DNA from: a virus
DNA: 34,079 bases
IMG/VR virus record: IMGVR_UViG_3300038436_000240
Span: 1-34,079 of that record
Direction: 5' to 3' (one strand)
The notes below the pieces were generated by a model. The model had not been told where the DNA came from. It saw only the letters and a list, made by a program, of their open reading frames with translations, and searched no databases. Numbering within the stretch: the first letter of the stretch is position 1; every line of letters begins with the position of its first letter. The position numbers and the translations under genes are program-made. This document shows positions 22,116 through 30,133 of this stretch, piece by piece.

Positions 22116-22296
22116 TGAAAATATCACCGCAAATATCATATTTAATCTTGCTCATTTAGGAATCTCTATTGAGGATTCAAAGTGGTTTGATTTAGAGATA
22201 TACTTTGAAATTGTGGAATTAGAAATGAAAGTAATTAATGGAAAGCATTCATCTAAATATGCAACTCAAAGTGATATTGACAAGTTCTTATTGTAA
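22054..22296 (+). CDS. Frameshift extension of tail chaperone (gpT-like)
   Basis: The second frame lacks a convincing RBS for any start and is +1 relative to the short form, so it is most likely read by ribosomal frameshifting, producing a gpGT-like fusion. The CCC-C at 22089-22092 is a plausible slip site: a +1 slip of the tRNA on CCC leads directly to AAT in the new frame. A -2 slip would give the same frame. The extension (ANIIFNLAHLGISIEDSKWFDLEIYFEIVELEM) is the helical tail-tube-binding part. The true start of the fusion is 21759. Confidence 0.7.
   Translation: MKCSVRFKKEPHPNQTSKANDENITANIIFNLAHLGISIEDSKWFDLEIYFEIVELEMKVINGKHSSKYATQSDIDKFLL
22089..22092 (+). promoter_or_regulatory. Candidate frameshift slip site
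   Basis: CCC followed by C sits in the overlap of the two tail-chaperone frames, 21 bases before the short-form stop. Other candidate slip points in the overlap are TTT-C at 22071-22074 and the AAAAA run at 22075-22079. Position and frame offset support one of these being used. Confidence 0.4.
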
Positions 22297-22307
22297 ATAC
22301 TATTCGA

Positions 22308-22510
22308 TATGATAAAATAGTTTTACATGGGCTATGCCTGTGAATCTTTATGGAGGTGATGACTTTTGAAAAACACATCAAAAATTAGGGTCATCCTTTC
22401 TAGAATATGATCGATAGCGAAAGTTATTTGATTAATAGCTAGAATCGTTTGATTCCTAGTCAAACTCTTTTCATAGAGTGTCTAAGGTGCAACTTCGGTT
22501 GTGCCTTTTT
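22308..22510 (+). ncRNA. Candidate structured transcript between chaperone and tape measure
   Basis: A likely promoter (TATGAT 22308-22313 or TAAAAT 22313-22318, the latter 16 bases after TTGTAA) begins the region and an intrinsic terminator ends it, giving about 190 bases. Between them are stacked hairpins: CATGGGC/GCCTGTG (22326-22342), GATGAC/GTCATC (22358-22395) enclosing TTTTGA/TCAAAA (22364-22383), CTAGAATC/GATTCCTAG (22439-22459) and ACTC/GAGT (22464-22479). A perfect GGAGG (22352-22356) precedes only a 14-codon TTG frame (22366-22410). It resembles the leader architecture of small Gram-positive type I toxin genes whose ORF is missing, but could be a regulatory RNA. No family identified. 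Confidence 0.45.
22484..22510 (+). terminator. Intrinsic terminator with UUCG loop
   Basis: GGTGCAAC (22486-22493) pairs with GTTGTGCC (22498-22505), two G-U pairs included, around a TTCG tetraloop and is followed by five T residues. It lies inside the late gene series, just before the tape measure gene. Confidence 0.75.
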
Positions 22511-22569
22511 CTATTCAATAAATTTACACATTAATTGATGTGTTTTCTAAATGCTGGAGGTGAGTATAA

Positions 22570-24579
22570 ATGGCAGAAACAGTCAAAGGATTAAACATTA
22601 AATTAACACTTGATGGTAAAGATCTAGAGAATGAACTCAATGGTATAAAGAAAGATCTCAAAGAACAAAATAAAGACCTTAAAACCATTAATACTAACCT
22701 GCGTTACGATAGTTCAAATCTAGAACTTTGGAAATCAAAACAAGACAAACTTAACAACATATTATCGACAACTAAAAAGCGACTTGACGCTCAAAACGCA
22801 GAACTTGAACAAGCTAAAAAGGCTGTTCAGATTGGCGATATGAGTCAAGAAGAGTTCAATAAACTCAAACGCAATGTACAATACACAGAAGCTGAGATAT
22901 CAAAATTAAATAATGAGCTTGGTAAAACCAATAGTAAAATCAAAGAATTAAGTAATGCTAAATTTGATAAGATTGGTAAACTTGGTTCAACACTCACAAA
23001 ATCTTTAACGGTTCCTATTTTAGGAGCCGTTTCTGCTTTAACAGCATTTTCGGTCAAAGCAGCATATACTGCTGATGAAATTGGAGATACAGCTCAAAAG
23101 ATAGGTTTAACTGCAGAAGCATTTCAAGAGTGGAATCACGTTGCTACCATTATGGGTGTATCGACAGAAAGTCTTAATAAAGGATTTATTAAAGTCAATG
23201 GTATCTTAGGTGATATAGCAACTGGTAATGCGGACAAAGTTGTGGATAGTTTAGCTTTGATCGGATTAACTGTTGATGATCTAAAAGGCAAGAATGCTGA
23301 TGAGGCATTTGAAATTATTAGTGAAGCATTAAGTAAGGTTGAAGACGAAGCCTTAAGAGTTGGTGTTGCTAATGAATTCTTTGGAGAGAAAATTGGAACT
23401 GAACTTATACCTATTCTTTCCAGTGAGATTTCTACGATTAACGACTTAAGACAGGAAGCAAGAGATCTTGGTATTGTTACTAATGAGCAAGCAGCACAAG
23501 CTGGTGAATTTACAGATGCACTAGATAGAACGAAACAAGCTTTATCAAGTTTAGGTGTAGACATCGCAACAACCATGATGCCAATTTTACAGGCATTGAT
23601 CATCAAAGTAAGAGATGAGATCATTCCAGTTGTGAAAGATTGGATTGCAAGGTGGAATAGCTTAGATTCTGATACCAAAAAGATGGTTGTTACATTAGTC
23701 GGTTTGGTTGCTGCTGTTGGTCCAGTTCTAGCCATTATCGGTAAGGTTGGACCACTGCTTAACATCATTGCCATGACACTTAAAGGTGTCGGTTCTGCGG
23801 GGCTTTTCGCTGGTGCAGGTATAAACTTTGCGACGCTTGGAATAGGTGCGCTAATCGCCATTTTAGCGATGGCACTATTTCAAAGTGAAGAGTTCAAAGC
23901 GCTTCTTGATAGGCTTATGGAAACCTTTATGCAGCTCTTACCACCAATACTTTCTATCGTAGATGCACTTATGACTGCATTGCAGCCTATCTTAGACGTG
24001 ATCATTGATCTAGTATTAATGTTGGTTGATTTACTTGTTCCAATTTTAGATGTTATTTTAATGCCACTTATCATGCAAGTAGGTATGTTTGCTGAGATTT
24101 TAGAAATGTTAGCACCTCTAATTACAACACTAGGAGAGATATTACAAGCTGTCTTGGTACCGGCAATTAAATTATTAAAAACAGTCCTGGATCCCATTTT
24201 AAAAGTTGTACAAAAAATCATCGAGTTCATTCAGAAAATATTCGAATGGATTGGAGATTTGCCATCAAAAATTGGAGACTTCGGTGGGAAGATAAAGAAT
24301 GTATTCGGCAGTGTAACTGACGACATTAGTAATATTGCTTCTAAAGTTACGAGTGGCATTAGTGATTTTGCAGGAAAAGCTGCAGATAAAGTTGGTGGAT
24401 TTTTCGGTAAGGTTGGTGGATTTTTTAGTGACACATTTAATCTAAAAGGATCAAGCACAGTCAACAACTCCAATTCGAATTCGTCAACAAGCAACACAAA
24501 CAATATCACCATCAATACGACATCTCCGACATTCGATATAGACTCCATCAATAGAGCTTTAGGAGGTAATGTGATTTGA
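22570..24579 (+). CDS. Tail tape measure protein
   Basis: The 669-aa protein has a long N-terminal coiled coil (residues about 15-140, ELNGIKKDLKEQNKDLKTIN and AEISKLNNELGKTNSKIKEL), a hydrophobic TLTKSLTVPILGAVSALTAF stretch, and a core with repeated membrane-like helices from about 370 to 540. It ends with glycine-rich KVGGFFGKVGGFF and a Ser/Asn-rich low-complexity linker. By the rule of about 0.15 nm per residue this predicts a tail near 100 nm. It sets tail length and may aid DNA passage through the membrane. RBS GGAGGTG is strong. It is the longest late gene after the terminators, as expected. Confidence 0.92.
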   Translation: MAETVKGLNIKLTLDGKDLENELNGIKKDLKEQNKDLKTINTNLRYDSSNLELWKSKQDKLNNILSTTKKRLDAQNAELEQAKKAVQIGDMSQEEFNKLKRNVQYTEAEISKLNNELGKTNSKIKELSNAKFDKIGKLGSTLTKSLTVPILGAVSALTAFSVKAAYTADEIGDTAQKIGLTAEAFQEWNHVATIMGVSTESLNKGFIKVNGILGDIATGNADKVVDSLALIGLTVDDLKGKNADEAFEIISEALSKVEDEALRVGVANEFFGEKIGTELIPILSSEISTINDLRQEARDLGIVTNEQAAQAGEFTDALDRTKQALSSLGVDIATTMMPILQALIIKVRDEIIPVVKDWIARWNSLDSDTKKMVVTLVGLVAAVGPVLAIIGKVGPLLNIIAMTLKGVGSAGLFAGAGINFATLGIGALIAILAMALFQSEEFKALLDRLMETFMQLLPPILSIVDALMTALQPILDVIIDLVLMLVDLLVPILDVILMPLIMQVGMFAEILEMLAPLITTLGEILQAVLVPAIKLLKTVLDPILKVVQKIIEFIQKIFEWIGDLPSKIGDFGGKIKNVFGSVTDDISNIASKVTSGISDFAGKAADKVGGFFGKVGGFFSDTFNLKGSSTVNNSNSNSSTSNTNNITINTTSPTFDIDSINRALGGNVI

Positions 24580-25406
24580 TTAGGCAATTTTATATAGAAA
24601 ACAAATATGGTGACACTTACTACTTTAACTATAAAAATCAAACACACATCTCTCAAGTAAGTGGATTAGGGTTTGCTCTCGATTCCAAGTATTTAGAATA
24701 TCATAACCTTTTTTCAAGGTCAGAATATAAGATTCCACTTTCAGAAATAACGACAACACTTGTATTCTTAAAAGGTTATATAGGATATAAAGCCTTTGTT
24801 GATTTCATTAGTAAAAGTGGTGACGACCTAAAGTTATATTATCAAACAGATGCATTTAAGGCATATTGTTTTGTTGATGTAGCAAGCCTAACGAAAGCAG
24901 AACTCATTTCGGGCACATTACAAAGTACTATTGTTTTCAAAAAGTTATCACTATGGCTAAGAGAAAAGACTTATGAAATCATAGCAAATGGAACTGCAAC
25001 CGGCAAAGTATATCCTTATATTTATCCATATCACTATTCAAGTTCATATGAGGGAAAAACATTTATCATTAATGATGGATTGGATGATGCACCTGTTGTC
25101 ATAGAAATGCTTGGAGATGTAATTGATCCTGAAGTTATAGTCAAGAAGAGCGGAGAGATTGTGGCAACTCTAAGGTTATACATAACTGCTGATAATGCTT
25201 CTATTGTAGTTAACGCTATTCCAAGTAAACAGTTAATGACAAAAGAAGAATCAGGTATTGTTACAGACATATATGGATTACAAGATTTTGAAACGGATAA
25301 TTTTATCTTTCTAGGTCATGGTAATTACGAGTTTGAGTTTAAACCAGGCGTTGCAACTGAAACGATATGTAAAGTAACTGTGCTTGAAGGATATTTAGGG
25401 ATTTAA
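24576..25406 (+). CDS. Distal tail protein (Dit-like)
   Basis: The 276-aa protein starts at a TTG overlapping the tape measure stop by four bases, giving coupled translation. The N-terminal half has the Dit pattern (GDTYYFNYKNQTHISQVSGLGFALDSKYLE, then ISKSGDDLKLYYQT and AKLTKAEL-like LTKAELISGTLQ). The C-terminal part is beta-rich with VTVLEGYLGI. Dit hexamers cap the tail tube and anchor the fibre apparatus. Position between tape measure and tail-associated protein is diagnostic. Confidence 0.85.
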   Translation: MIRQFYIENKYGDTYYFNYKNQTHISQVSGLGFALDSKYLEYHNLFSRSEYKIPLSEITTTLVFLKGYIGYKAFVDFISKSGDDLKLYYQTDAFKAYCFVDVASLTKAELISGTLQSTIVFKKLSLWLREKTYEIIANGTATGKVYPYIYPYHYSSSYEGKTFIINDGLDDAPVVIEMLGDVIDPEVIVKKSGEIVATLRLYITADNASIVVNAIPSKQLMTKEESGIVTDIYGLQDFETDNFIFLGHGNYEFEFKPGVATETICKVTVLEGYLGI

Positions 25407-25407
25407 T

Positions 25408-26526
25408 ATGAAACTATTGTTCTTAGATCGAAGTACTTTGCAGTATAAAGATAATGCATATGTCAGTAAGCAATATGAGATCATTTTAGACATGGTTTTA
25501 ATTAAGCGATCAACGTTTCAAGTGAACAAGACAGAGATTAATTGTGAAATCGGGGATATTGTCATCCTGAAACATGACACATTCTCATATATAGGTATTC
25601 TTGAAAGTATTGAACGATTAGATGATTATACAACGAGTATTAAATCTCTCGATTTTAGGGAGATTTTTAATTTGGATATCATTGCGACCAGTTTTAATGG
25701 TGATTTAGCAGACTACTTATATCAAATCATAACGAACTATTTCAAGAACAATTCAGACGCGAGACAAAATTTGTCATATTTAACTGTAAGTAAAGAAACA
25801 AGTGTAACAGGAAGTCTGAATTTTGAAACAGATAACATCATTAATATGTCAAAGATATTTGAACTGGTATCAAAGGGATACGGGATTAGTTTCAAAACAG
25901 AAGTCATTTATCTTCGAGGAAGAATTACAGGCATTAGGTTTAGGATTATTGGTGTCAATCAAGGAACGATCATCAAGAGTGATTTTTCATCAATCATGCA
26001 GATAGAAACCAATGACTCGACCAGTCAACTCGTTAATAAGGTCATTTTCTATCCGAGAAGTGATAATCAAACTTATCTCAATGCTAGAACGTTTTATCTA
26101 CTAACAACTGGAGATATCACAGAAGATAGCTCGTCTGATCTAAGATATACAAGTGTGATGTCAAAGAGCTATTTTTATACAGATAACGAATACTTATCTC
26201 TTGAAACAAAAGCAAGAAGTGAAATGGTCACGTCAAAACTAGATCACAACATTACTTTTATGATTGATATGAACAATAACATTTTTGTACCGTTCAAAAA
26301 CATTAATTTAGGTGATTATGTATCGTTTATTCATAAAGGTAAAACCTATGATTCAGTTATAACTGGAATTGAATTTAGAGATTCAATGAAATATGCAACG
26401 ATAACGTTAGGAGAATACAGAGTGAAACTCACAGAAAAAATACAACTGCTCAGTAAAAATACTGGCAGTACTTCAACAAGTAATATCACAATTACAAATT
26501 CAAATATCGATGGAGGTGAATTCTGA
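25408..26526 (+). CDS. Tail-associated (gp37/Tal-like) protein, no peptidase
   Basis: The 372-aa protein follows Dit by one base. It has the N-terminal fold of siphovirus tail-tip (prophage endopeptidase tail / gp27-like) proteins: YEIILDMVLIKRSTFQVNKT, EIGDIVILKHDTFSYIGILESI, YLYQIITNYFKN, then DYVSFIHKGKTYDSVITGIE. The chain ends in a Ser/Asn-rich linker (TGSTSTSNITITNSN) and has no visible lysozyme, peptidase or transglycosylase domain, unlike many Tal proteins. It would cap the tail tip. Wall-degrading activity is not supported. Confidence 0.75.
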   Translation: MKLLFLDRSTLQYKDNAYVSKQYEIILDMVLIKRSTFQVNKTEINCEIGDIVILKHDTFSYIGILESIERLDDYTTSIKSLDFREIFNLDIIATSFNGDLADYLYQIITNYFKNNSDARQNLSYLTVSKETSVTGSLNFETDNIINMSKIFELVSKGYGISFKTEVIYLRGRITGIRFRIIGVNQGTIIKSDFSSIMQIETNDSTSQLVNKVIFYPRSDNQTYLNARTFYLLTTGDITEDSSSDLRYTSVMSKSYFYTDNEYLSLETKARSEMVTSKLDHNITFMIDMNNNIFVPFKNINLGDYVSFIHKGKTYDSVITGIEFRDSMKYATITLGEYRVKLTEKIQLLSKNTGSTSTSNITITNSNIDGGEF

Positions 26527-27299
26527 TGGGTCTACAAAAAATCACATTTGAAGGTGGCAATGTTACAGCTAAGATTGATTCAGACTTGTATCATTTTCTT
26601 TTTTCAAGCGATGTTGGCATTTTAAAAGGATTAAAGAGCGAATGTAGTTTTACTTTAGCAAACAACACCATTACATTTAGTGATGGATATGTTTCGATTT
26701 ATGGACGTATCATCTATATGGAAAATTTGACAACAATCGGTATTACTCCTGACTCAAGTAAATATGGATATGTCGTTCTTGGGGTAGATAGTTCGAGTAA
26801 CACAGTCAGTTTGTATTTGAAAGAACAAGTCGGGGGATATCCATCTTTAACGATGACAAATTTACTTTTAACTGATGGATTATATGAACTTGTATTGTGC
26901 GCTTATACAAAAACGACAACATCAGTGACTCTAACGAGTTATACACGAAAGATGATTAGTAATGATAAAGGACGTGTTGATTCATTAGATGATGAAATAT
27001 TTAACCATTACCTACCTGTTAGAAAGCAATTGACCTTAGTATCCGCAGGAACTTATCGGTTCTCAGGTACAAACTCAACTGAACTGAGTCAAGCAATCTT
27101 ATATGTGACAATCAACAATCATACTGTTATTACATTTCCTGGTGAGCAGATGTTCTTATTTATTGGATCTAATACATCAATTTCATATAGATATGCATCA
27201 GGAGATTATTCATTAAGCGTTGTTTATGAAAATGGAATCGTGACTTTAACAACCGGAAATACGACACACAACATTACCAGTGTGTTTATGAAAAAATAG
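26526..27299 (+). CDS. Baseplate/tail-tip structural protein (257 aa)
   Basis: Translation is coupled to the upstream gene (TGATG overlap, RBS GGAGGTG). The protein is beta-rich and threonine/serine-rich: FEGGNVTAKIDSDLYHFLF, then FSDGYVSIYGRIIYMEN, and a second half of alternating strands (YRFSGTNSTELSQAILYVTI, YSLSVVYENGIVTL). It is probably an upper baseplate or receptor-binding scaffold protein. No named family is confidently recognised; position between tail-tip and fibre genes supports a virion role. Confidence 0.65.
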   Translation: MGLQKITFEGGNVTAKIDSDLYHFLFSSDVGILKGLKSECSFTLANNTITFSDGYVSIYGRIIYMENLTTIGITPDSSKYGYVVLGVDSSSNTVSLYLKEQVGGYPSLTMTNLLLTDGLYELVLCAYTKTTTSVTLTSYTRKMISNDKGRVDSLDDEIFNHYLPVRKQLTLVSAGTYRFSGTNSTELSQAILYVTINNHTVITFPGEQMFLFIGSNTSISYRYASGDYSLSVVYENGIVTLTTGNTTHNITSVFMKK

Positions 27300-27310
27300 G
27301 AGGAAAATAA

Positions 27311-28162
27311 ATGGCAACAATTCAAATTAAAAGAAGAACCTCAGCAGGAACTGGTCCTCTTGTAGGTACAACAGGCACTGTCAAAGCTGGTGAACCACAA
27401 GTAGATTTTAGTGGTGAACATCTCTATATAGCAAAAGCAGATAAGGTTGCAAGTGTATCTGTTCCGTTAGCGGAATCAGATTATTTAAAAATCCCAGGAG
27501 TAGCTAAAGTTGATGCTCAAATCGATACAAAGATTACGGCATTGAATCTAGGGACGGCTTCAACTAAAAACACAGGAACAGGAAATGGCAACATTCCTAT
27601 ATTGGATTCGAACGGTAAGTTAGCAGATAGCGTTGTCCCAAAGATTGCACTTACAAATACGTTTGTAGTCGCAAGTCAGACTGCTATGCTCGCATTATCT
27701 ACTGCACAGGAAGGTGATGTTGCTGTTAGAACAGACTTAAACAAATCATTTATCTTAAAGGCAGCGCCATATTCAACGTTAACGAACTGGCAAGAACTTC
27801 TAACACCAACGGATGCAGTGACGAGTGTCAATGGATCTACAGGAGCAGTATCCATTACACTTGCAGGTCTAGGTGGTGTTGCATCATCTACATATGACAC
27901 GCATGTTGCCAGTAATCTTCATCTAACAACTAATCAGAGAACCATTTTAGATAATGTAAAAATCACTGAAATAATCGATACGGATGGGATTGCTCTTGCT
28001 GCTTCTGAAGCTGCGTATGCCAGTGCGGTCATCACTGATGGTCTTGTATTTTATCCCATCATCGATACAGGTTATACACCAGATAAAATTAAGTATAAAC
28101 TCGGTATCGATGCAAGTAAAATTCTGCAGCCATCTTCAATTATTGATGGTGGTACATATTAA
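27311..28162 (+). CDS. Tail fibre-like protein with Mtd-type N-terminus
   Basis: The 283-aa protein begins ATIQIKRRTSAGTGPL and continues GEPQVDFSGEHLYIAK, a pattern like the phage tropism-determinant N-terminal domain used to attach fibres to the baseplate. A repetitive middle follows (TGTGNGNIPILDSNGKLADSV, then TSVNGSTGAVSITLAGLGG), typical of trimeric fibres. The end is predicted to be a receptor- or baseplate-contact domain. RBS AGGAGG is present. No C-type lectin variable region or reverse transcriptase is nearby, so it is not a diversity-generating system. Confidence 0.7.
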   Translation: MATIQIKRRTSAGTGPLVGTTGTVKAGEPQVDFSGEHLYIAKADKVASVSVPLAESDYLKIPGVAKVDAQIDTKITALNLGTASTKNTGTGNGNIPILDSNGKLADSVVPKIALTNTFVVASQTAMLALSTAQEGDVAVRTDLNKSFILKAAPYSTLTNWQELLTPTDAVTSVNGSTGAVSITLAGLGGVASSTYDTHVASNLHLTTNQRTILDNVKITEIIDTDGIALAASEAAYASAVITDGLVFYPIIDTGYTPDKIKYKLGIDASKILQPSSIIDGGTY

Positions 28163-28842
28163 TGGCTATCATCAGAGTCAAGCGTGGATCCACCACACCA
28201 ACAACGTCTAATTTGGCCTATTTAGGTGAGCTTGCCTTTGACTATAGCAATGAGGTGCTCTATGCAAGAGGGGTTTCATCTGTCATAAAAATCGGTGGAG
28301 AACTTGAAAAAGTGTATTTTTATCAAGGATATTCATATTATCATAGTTTATCCTATGCGTTTGATCCAGATTACATCTATAAAGTGCATGTGATTGCTTC
28401 TACACAAGGTTCATCTTTGGACACATCGGACACCTATATTTACTACAGAACATCTTCATTATCAAATTTACCTGGCTCATATATTAGTCATCACGTAAAT
28501 ACTCAAGATACTACGCATGATAAAAGCTCAGTTACAAACACCACTGCTCAATACATTGAGGATAGTTATGTTTCTGGACCAACGATAACAAGTGGTATTA
28601 CAAAGGTAATTGACTTTGAAATATCACCGACATTTAAGTCCAGTTATCTGGATACCCAACAGTGGGTTGCATATGGAAAGAGTATAACCACATTAGCAGG
28701 TCAAGGAGATGGCACAATCAAGATGGTAGATTTTGCGCATTCCGTTTATGGAGCTCTTGCAGCGCTATACATAAACCCAGGTATGTCCATTGGTTCACCT
28801 GATAGTATCTCTGTAACGATTTATAGAATGAAAAGAAAGTAG
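28162..28842 (+). CDS. Second tail fibre/receptor-binding protein
   Basis: The 226-aa protein overlaps the previous stop (TAATG). Its N-terminus, AIIRVKRGSTTPTTSNLAYLGELAFDYSNEVLYARG, is a diverged version of the neighbour's Mtd-like start, so the two genes look paralogous at the attachment end. The rest is aromatic, serine/tyrosine-rich and beta-like (YFYQGYSYYHSLSYAFDPDYIY), with no recognised enzyme motif. Probably the host-specificity module. The distinct C-terminus implies a different ligand. Confidence 0.65.
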   Translation: MAIIRVKRGSTTPTTSNLAYLGELAFDYSNEVLYARGVSSVIKIGGELEKVYFYQGYSYYHSLSYAFDPDYIYKVHVIASTQGSSLDTSDTYIYYRTSSLSNLPGSYISHHVNTQDTTHDKSSVTNTTAQYIEDSYVSGPTITSGITKVIDFEISPTFKSSYLDTQQWVAYGKSITTLAGQGDGTIKMVDFAHSVYGALAALYINPGMSIGSPDSISVTIYRMKRK

Positions 28843-28850
28843 GAATCAAA

Positions 28851-29189
28851 ATGGCGATTATTAAAGAACTAAGTACGAAGTTTGGAATTGGGGCATCCTA
28901 TCATCGAATTACAGCATTTAACATCAGTTATGCAAACAAGAAGATCACAATTTGTGTTGCGTCCTATTTATCCAAAGAAGCGAGAGCAAATAAGAATGAG
29001 CCAATAGAAGAATTGGACATCTCAATTCCATTTTCCGACTTCACATCGTTTTTAGATGTTAATCCAATCGTTCAAGGATATAAATGGCTAAAACAAAATG
29101 TCATAGGGTTTGAAGACGCAATTGATGACTATGATGTGATTGAACCAAAACTTCCTGAATCCATAGAGGAGGTAGAGCTATTTGAGTGA
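28851..29189 (+). CDS. Hypothetical tail-associated protein (112 aa)
   Basis: The protein begins AIIKELSTKFGIGASYHRITAFNISYANKKITICVASYLSKEARAN, a small alpha/beta pattern found in short genes that follow fibre genes in Firmicutes siphoviruses. Its acidic end (EPKLPESIEEVELFE) overlaps the next start. RBS AGGA precedes the ATG. It may be a fibre chaperone or baseplate accessory protein; this is suggested by position only. Confidence 0.6.
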   Translation: MAIIKELSTKFGIGASYHRITAFNISYANKKITICVASYLSKEARANKNEPIEELDISIPFSDFTSFLDVNPIVQGYKWLKQNVIGFEDAIDDYDVIEPKLPESIEEVELFE

Positions 29190-29820
29190 TATATTTAACA
29201 TGATTGAAGGGGTGTTTCCAAATACGGAGATACTCCTTATTTATTATGGAGGTTCGATCGCGTATGGATTAGACAGCTATTCAAGCGATAAAGATGTCAC
29301 AGTTATCTTAGATGGATTTCGAGGTAACCTACATATAACGCTTGGCGAGTATGATCTATTTGTATTTGCGAAGGATCGTTTTATTCAAAGGCAGCAATTT
29401 GATGAATCCATTATTGCTTACCATAGAGCTGCTGCAGACAATGTAATGAGTATAGAACGAACACTTATCTATATCAATCCATCTTTTCAAGAAACGCTTA
29501 ATCAGCTTCTAGTTTTTGAGGATAAGGAATTTATGCTTAATCATATCGCAGCAGAACTTGAATATGGTCGCATGCGTTTCGAAGTAAACACCAACTTTAA
29601 GTCCCATTATCATGTTTTCCGGATTAGAGGAATGGTTGATCATTACGAAAAAACTGGAAAGTATGAGCTTGTTGTTGAAGAACCTTGGTTTACTAAGATG
29701 ATGGACTTTAAAAATAATTGGGATAATGAAATCGCACAAAAGTATGTGGAAGAAATCAAAGAACAATTGGACTACCTTGAAAATTACCGAAATGAGATGA
29801 TTCATAATGGACTGGGATAA
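29182..29820 (+). CDS. Nucleotidyltransferase-fold protein
   Basis: The TTG start at 29182 is preceded by GAGGAGGTAG and overlaps the upstream gene. The 212-aa product has the polymerase-beta superfamily signature: YYGGSIAYGLDSYSSDKDVTVI, i.e. G24-S25 and D36-x-D38, the metal-binding pair. A later GEYDLFVFAKDRF segment probably supplies the third acid, and the C-terminal half is helical (FTKMMDFKNNWDNEI). It resembles RlaP/YcgL- or MNT-type nucleotidyltransferases. Such enzymes modify RNA or nucleotides or act as antitoxins. It occupies the place before the holins where an endolysin is common, which is unusual. Substrate unknown. Confidence 0.8.
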   Translation: MSDIFNMIEGVFPNTEILLIYYGGSIAYGLDSYSSDKDVTVILDGFRGNLHITLGEYDLFVFAKDRFIQRQQFDESIIAYHRAAADNVMSIERTLIYINPSFQETLNQLLVFEDKEFMLNHIAAELEYGRMRFEVNTNFKSHYHVFRIRGMVDHYEKTGKYELVVEEPWFTKMMDFKNNWDNEIAQKYVEEIKEQLDYLENYRNEMIHNGLG

Positions 29821-30133
29821 TTTATTAAATCTATTTAGAATGGAAAATCTAATCTATTGGATAGTGACAATGGTTGTTGTCATTTTAACGACTATAAAAC
29901 AGTTCAACAGACAAGAAAGAAACAATAAGTCAAAGAATGATGAAATCATGATGAACTTACAAAAAATCGAAAAACAGAATGTGAAAATGATCAATCTACT
30001 CGAACTTCATTCACAGGATATCAAGTCATTAAAAAAAGATGTCAATGTTTTAGAACATCGGGTATCAAGATTAGAAGATTCACAAGTTAATATCTATAAA
30101 CACTTAGGAGGAAAAGAAAATGACAACACTTGA
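29807..30133 (+). CDS. Membrane-anchored coiled-coil protein (XhlA/holin-accessory-like)
   Basis: The 108-aa protein has one N-terminal transmembrane helix (ENLIYWIVTMVVVILTTI, about residues 14-31) followed by a charged region and a long coiled coil (IEKQNVKMINLLELHSQDIKSLKKDVNVL). That layout is typical of XhlA-like haemolysin/holin-accessory proteins. It overlaps both its neighbours, so it is translated with them. The cytoplasmic or external side of the coiled coil is not determined. Likely part of a lysis or membrane-permeabilising unit. Confidence 0.7.
   Translation: MDWDNLLNLFRMENLIYWIVTMVVVILTTIKQFNRQERNNKSKNDEIMMNLQKIEKQNVKMINLLELHSQDIKSLKKDVNVLEHRVSRLEDSQVNIYKHLGGKENDNT

Noticed and set aside
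22366-22410. 14-codon TTG ORF as a type I toxin
   Set aside because: Too short and too basic, with no hydrophobic membrane segment; an RBS alone is not enough to call a toxin.
23136-23861. 241-codon open frame on the minus strand
   Set aside because: It lies wholly inside the tape measure gene, has no RBS and has low-complexity Ser/Ala/Thr composition typical of an antisense shadow.
24231-24656. 141-codon minus-strand frame
   Set aside because: Antisense to the tape measure and Dit genes, with no promoter or RBS.
27311-28842. Diversity-generating retroelement suggested by Mtd-like fibre N-termini
   Set aside because: No reverse transcriptase, template repeat or variable-region copy was seen in the window; the N-terminal domain occurs in many ordinary fibres.
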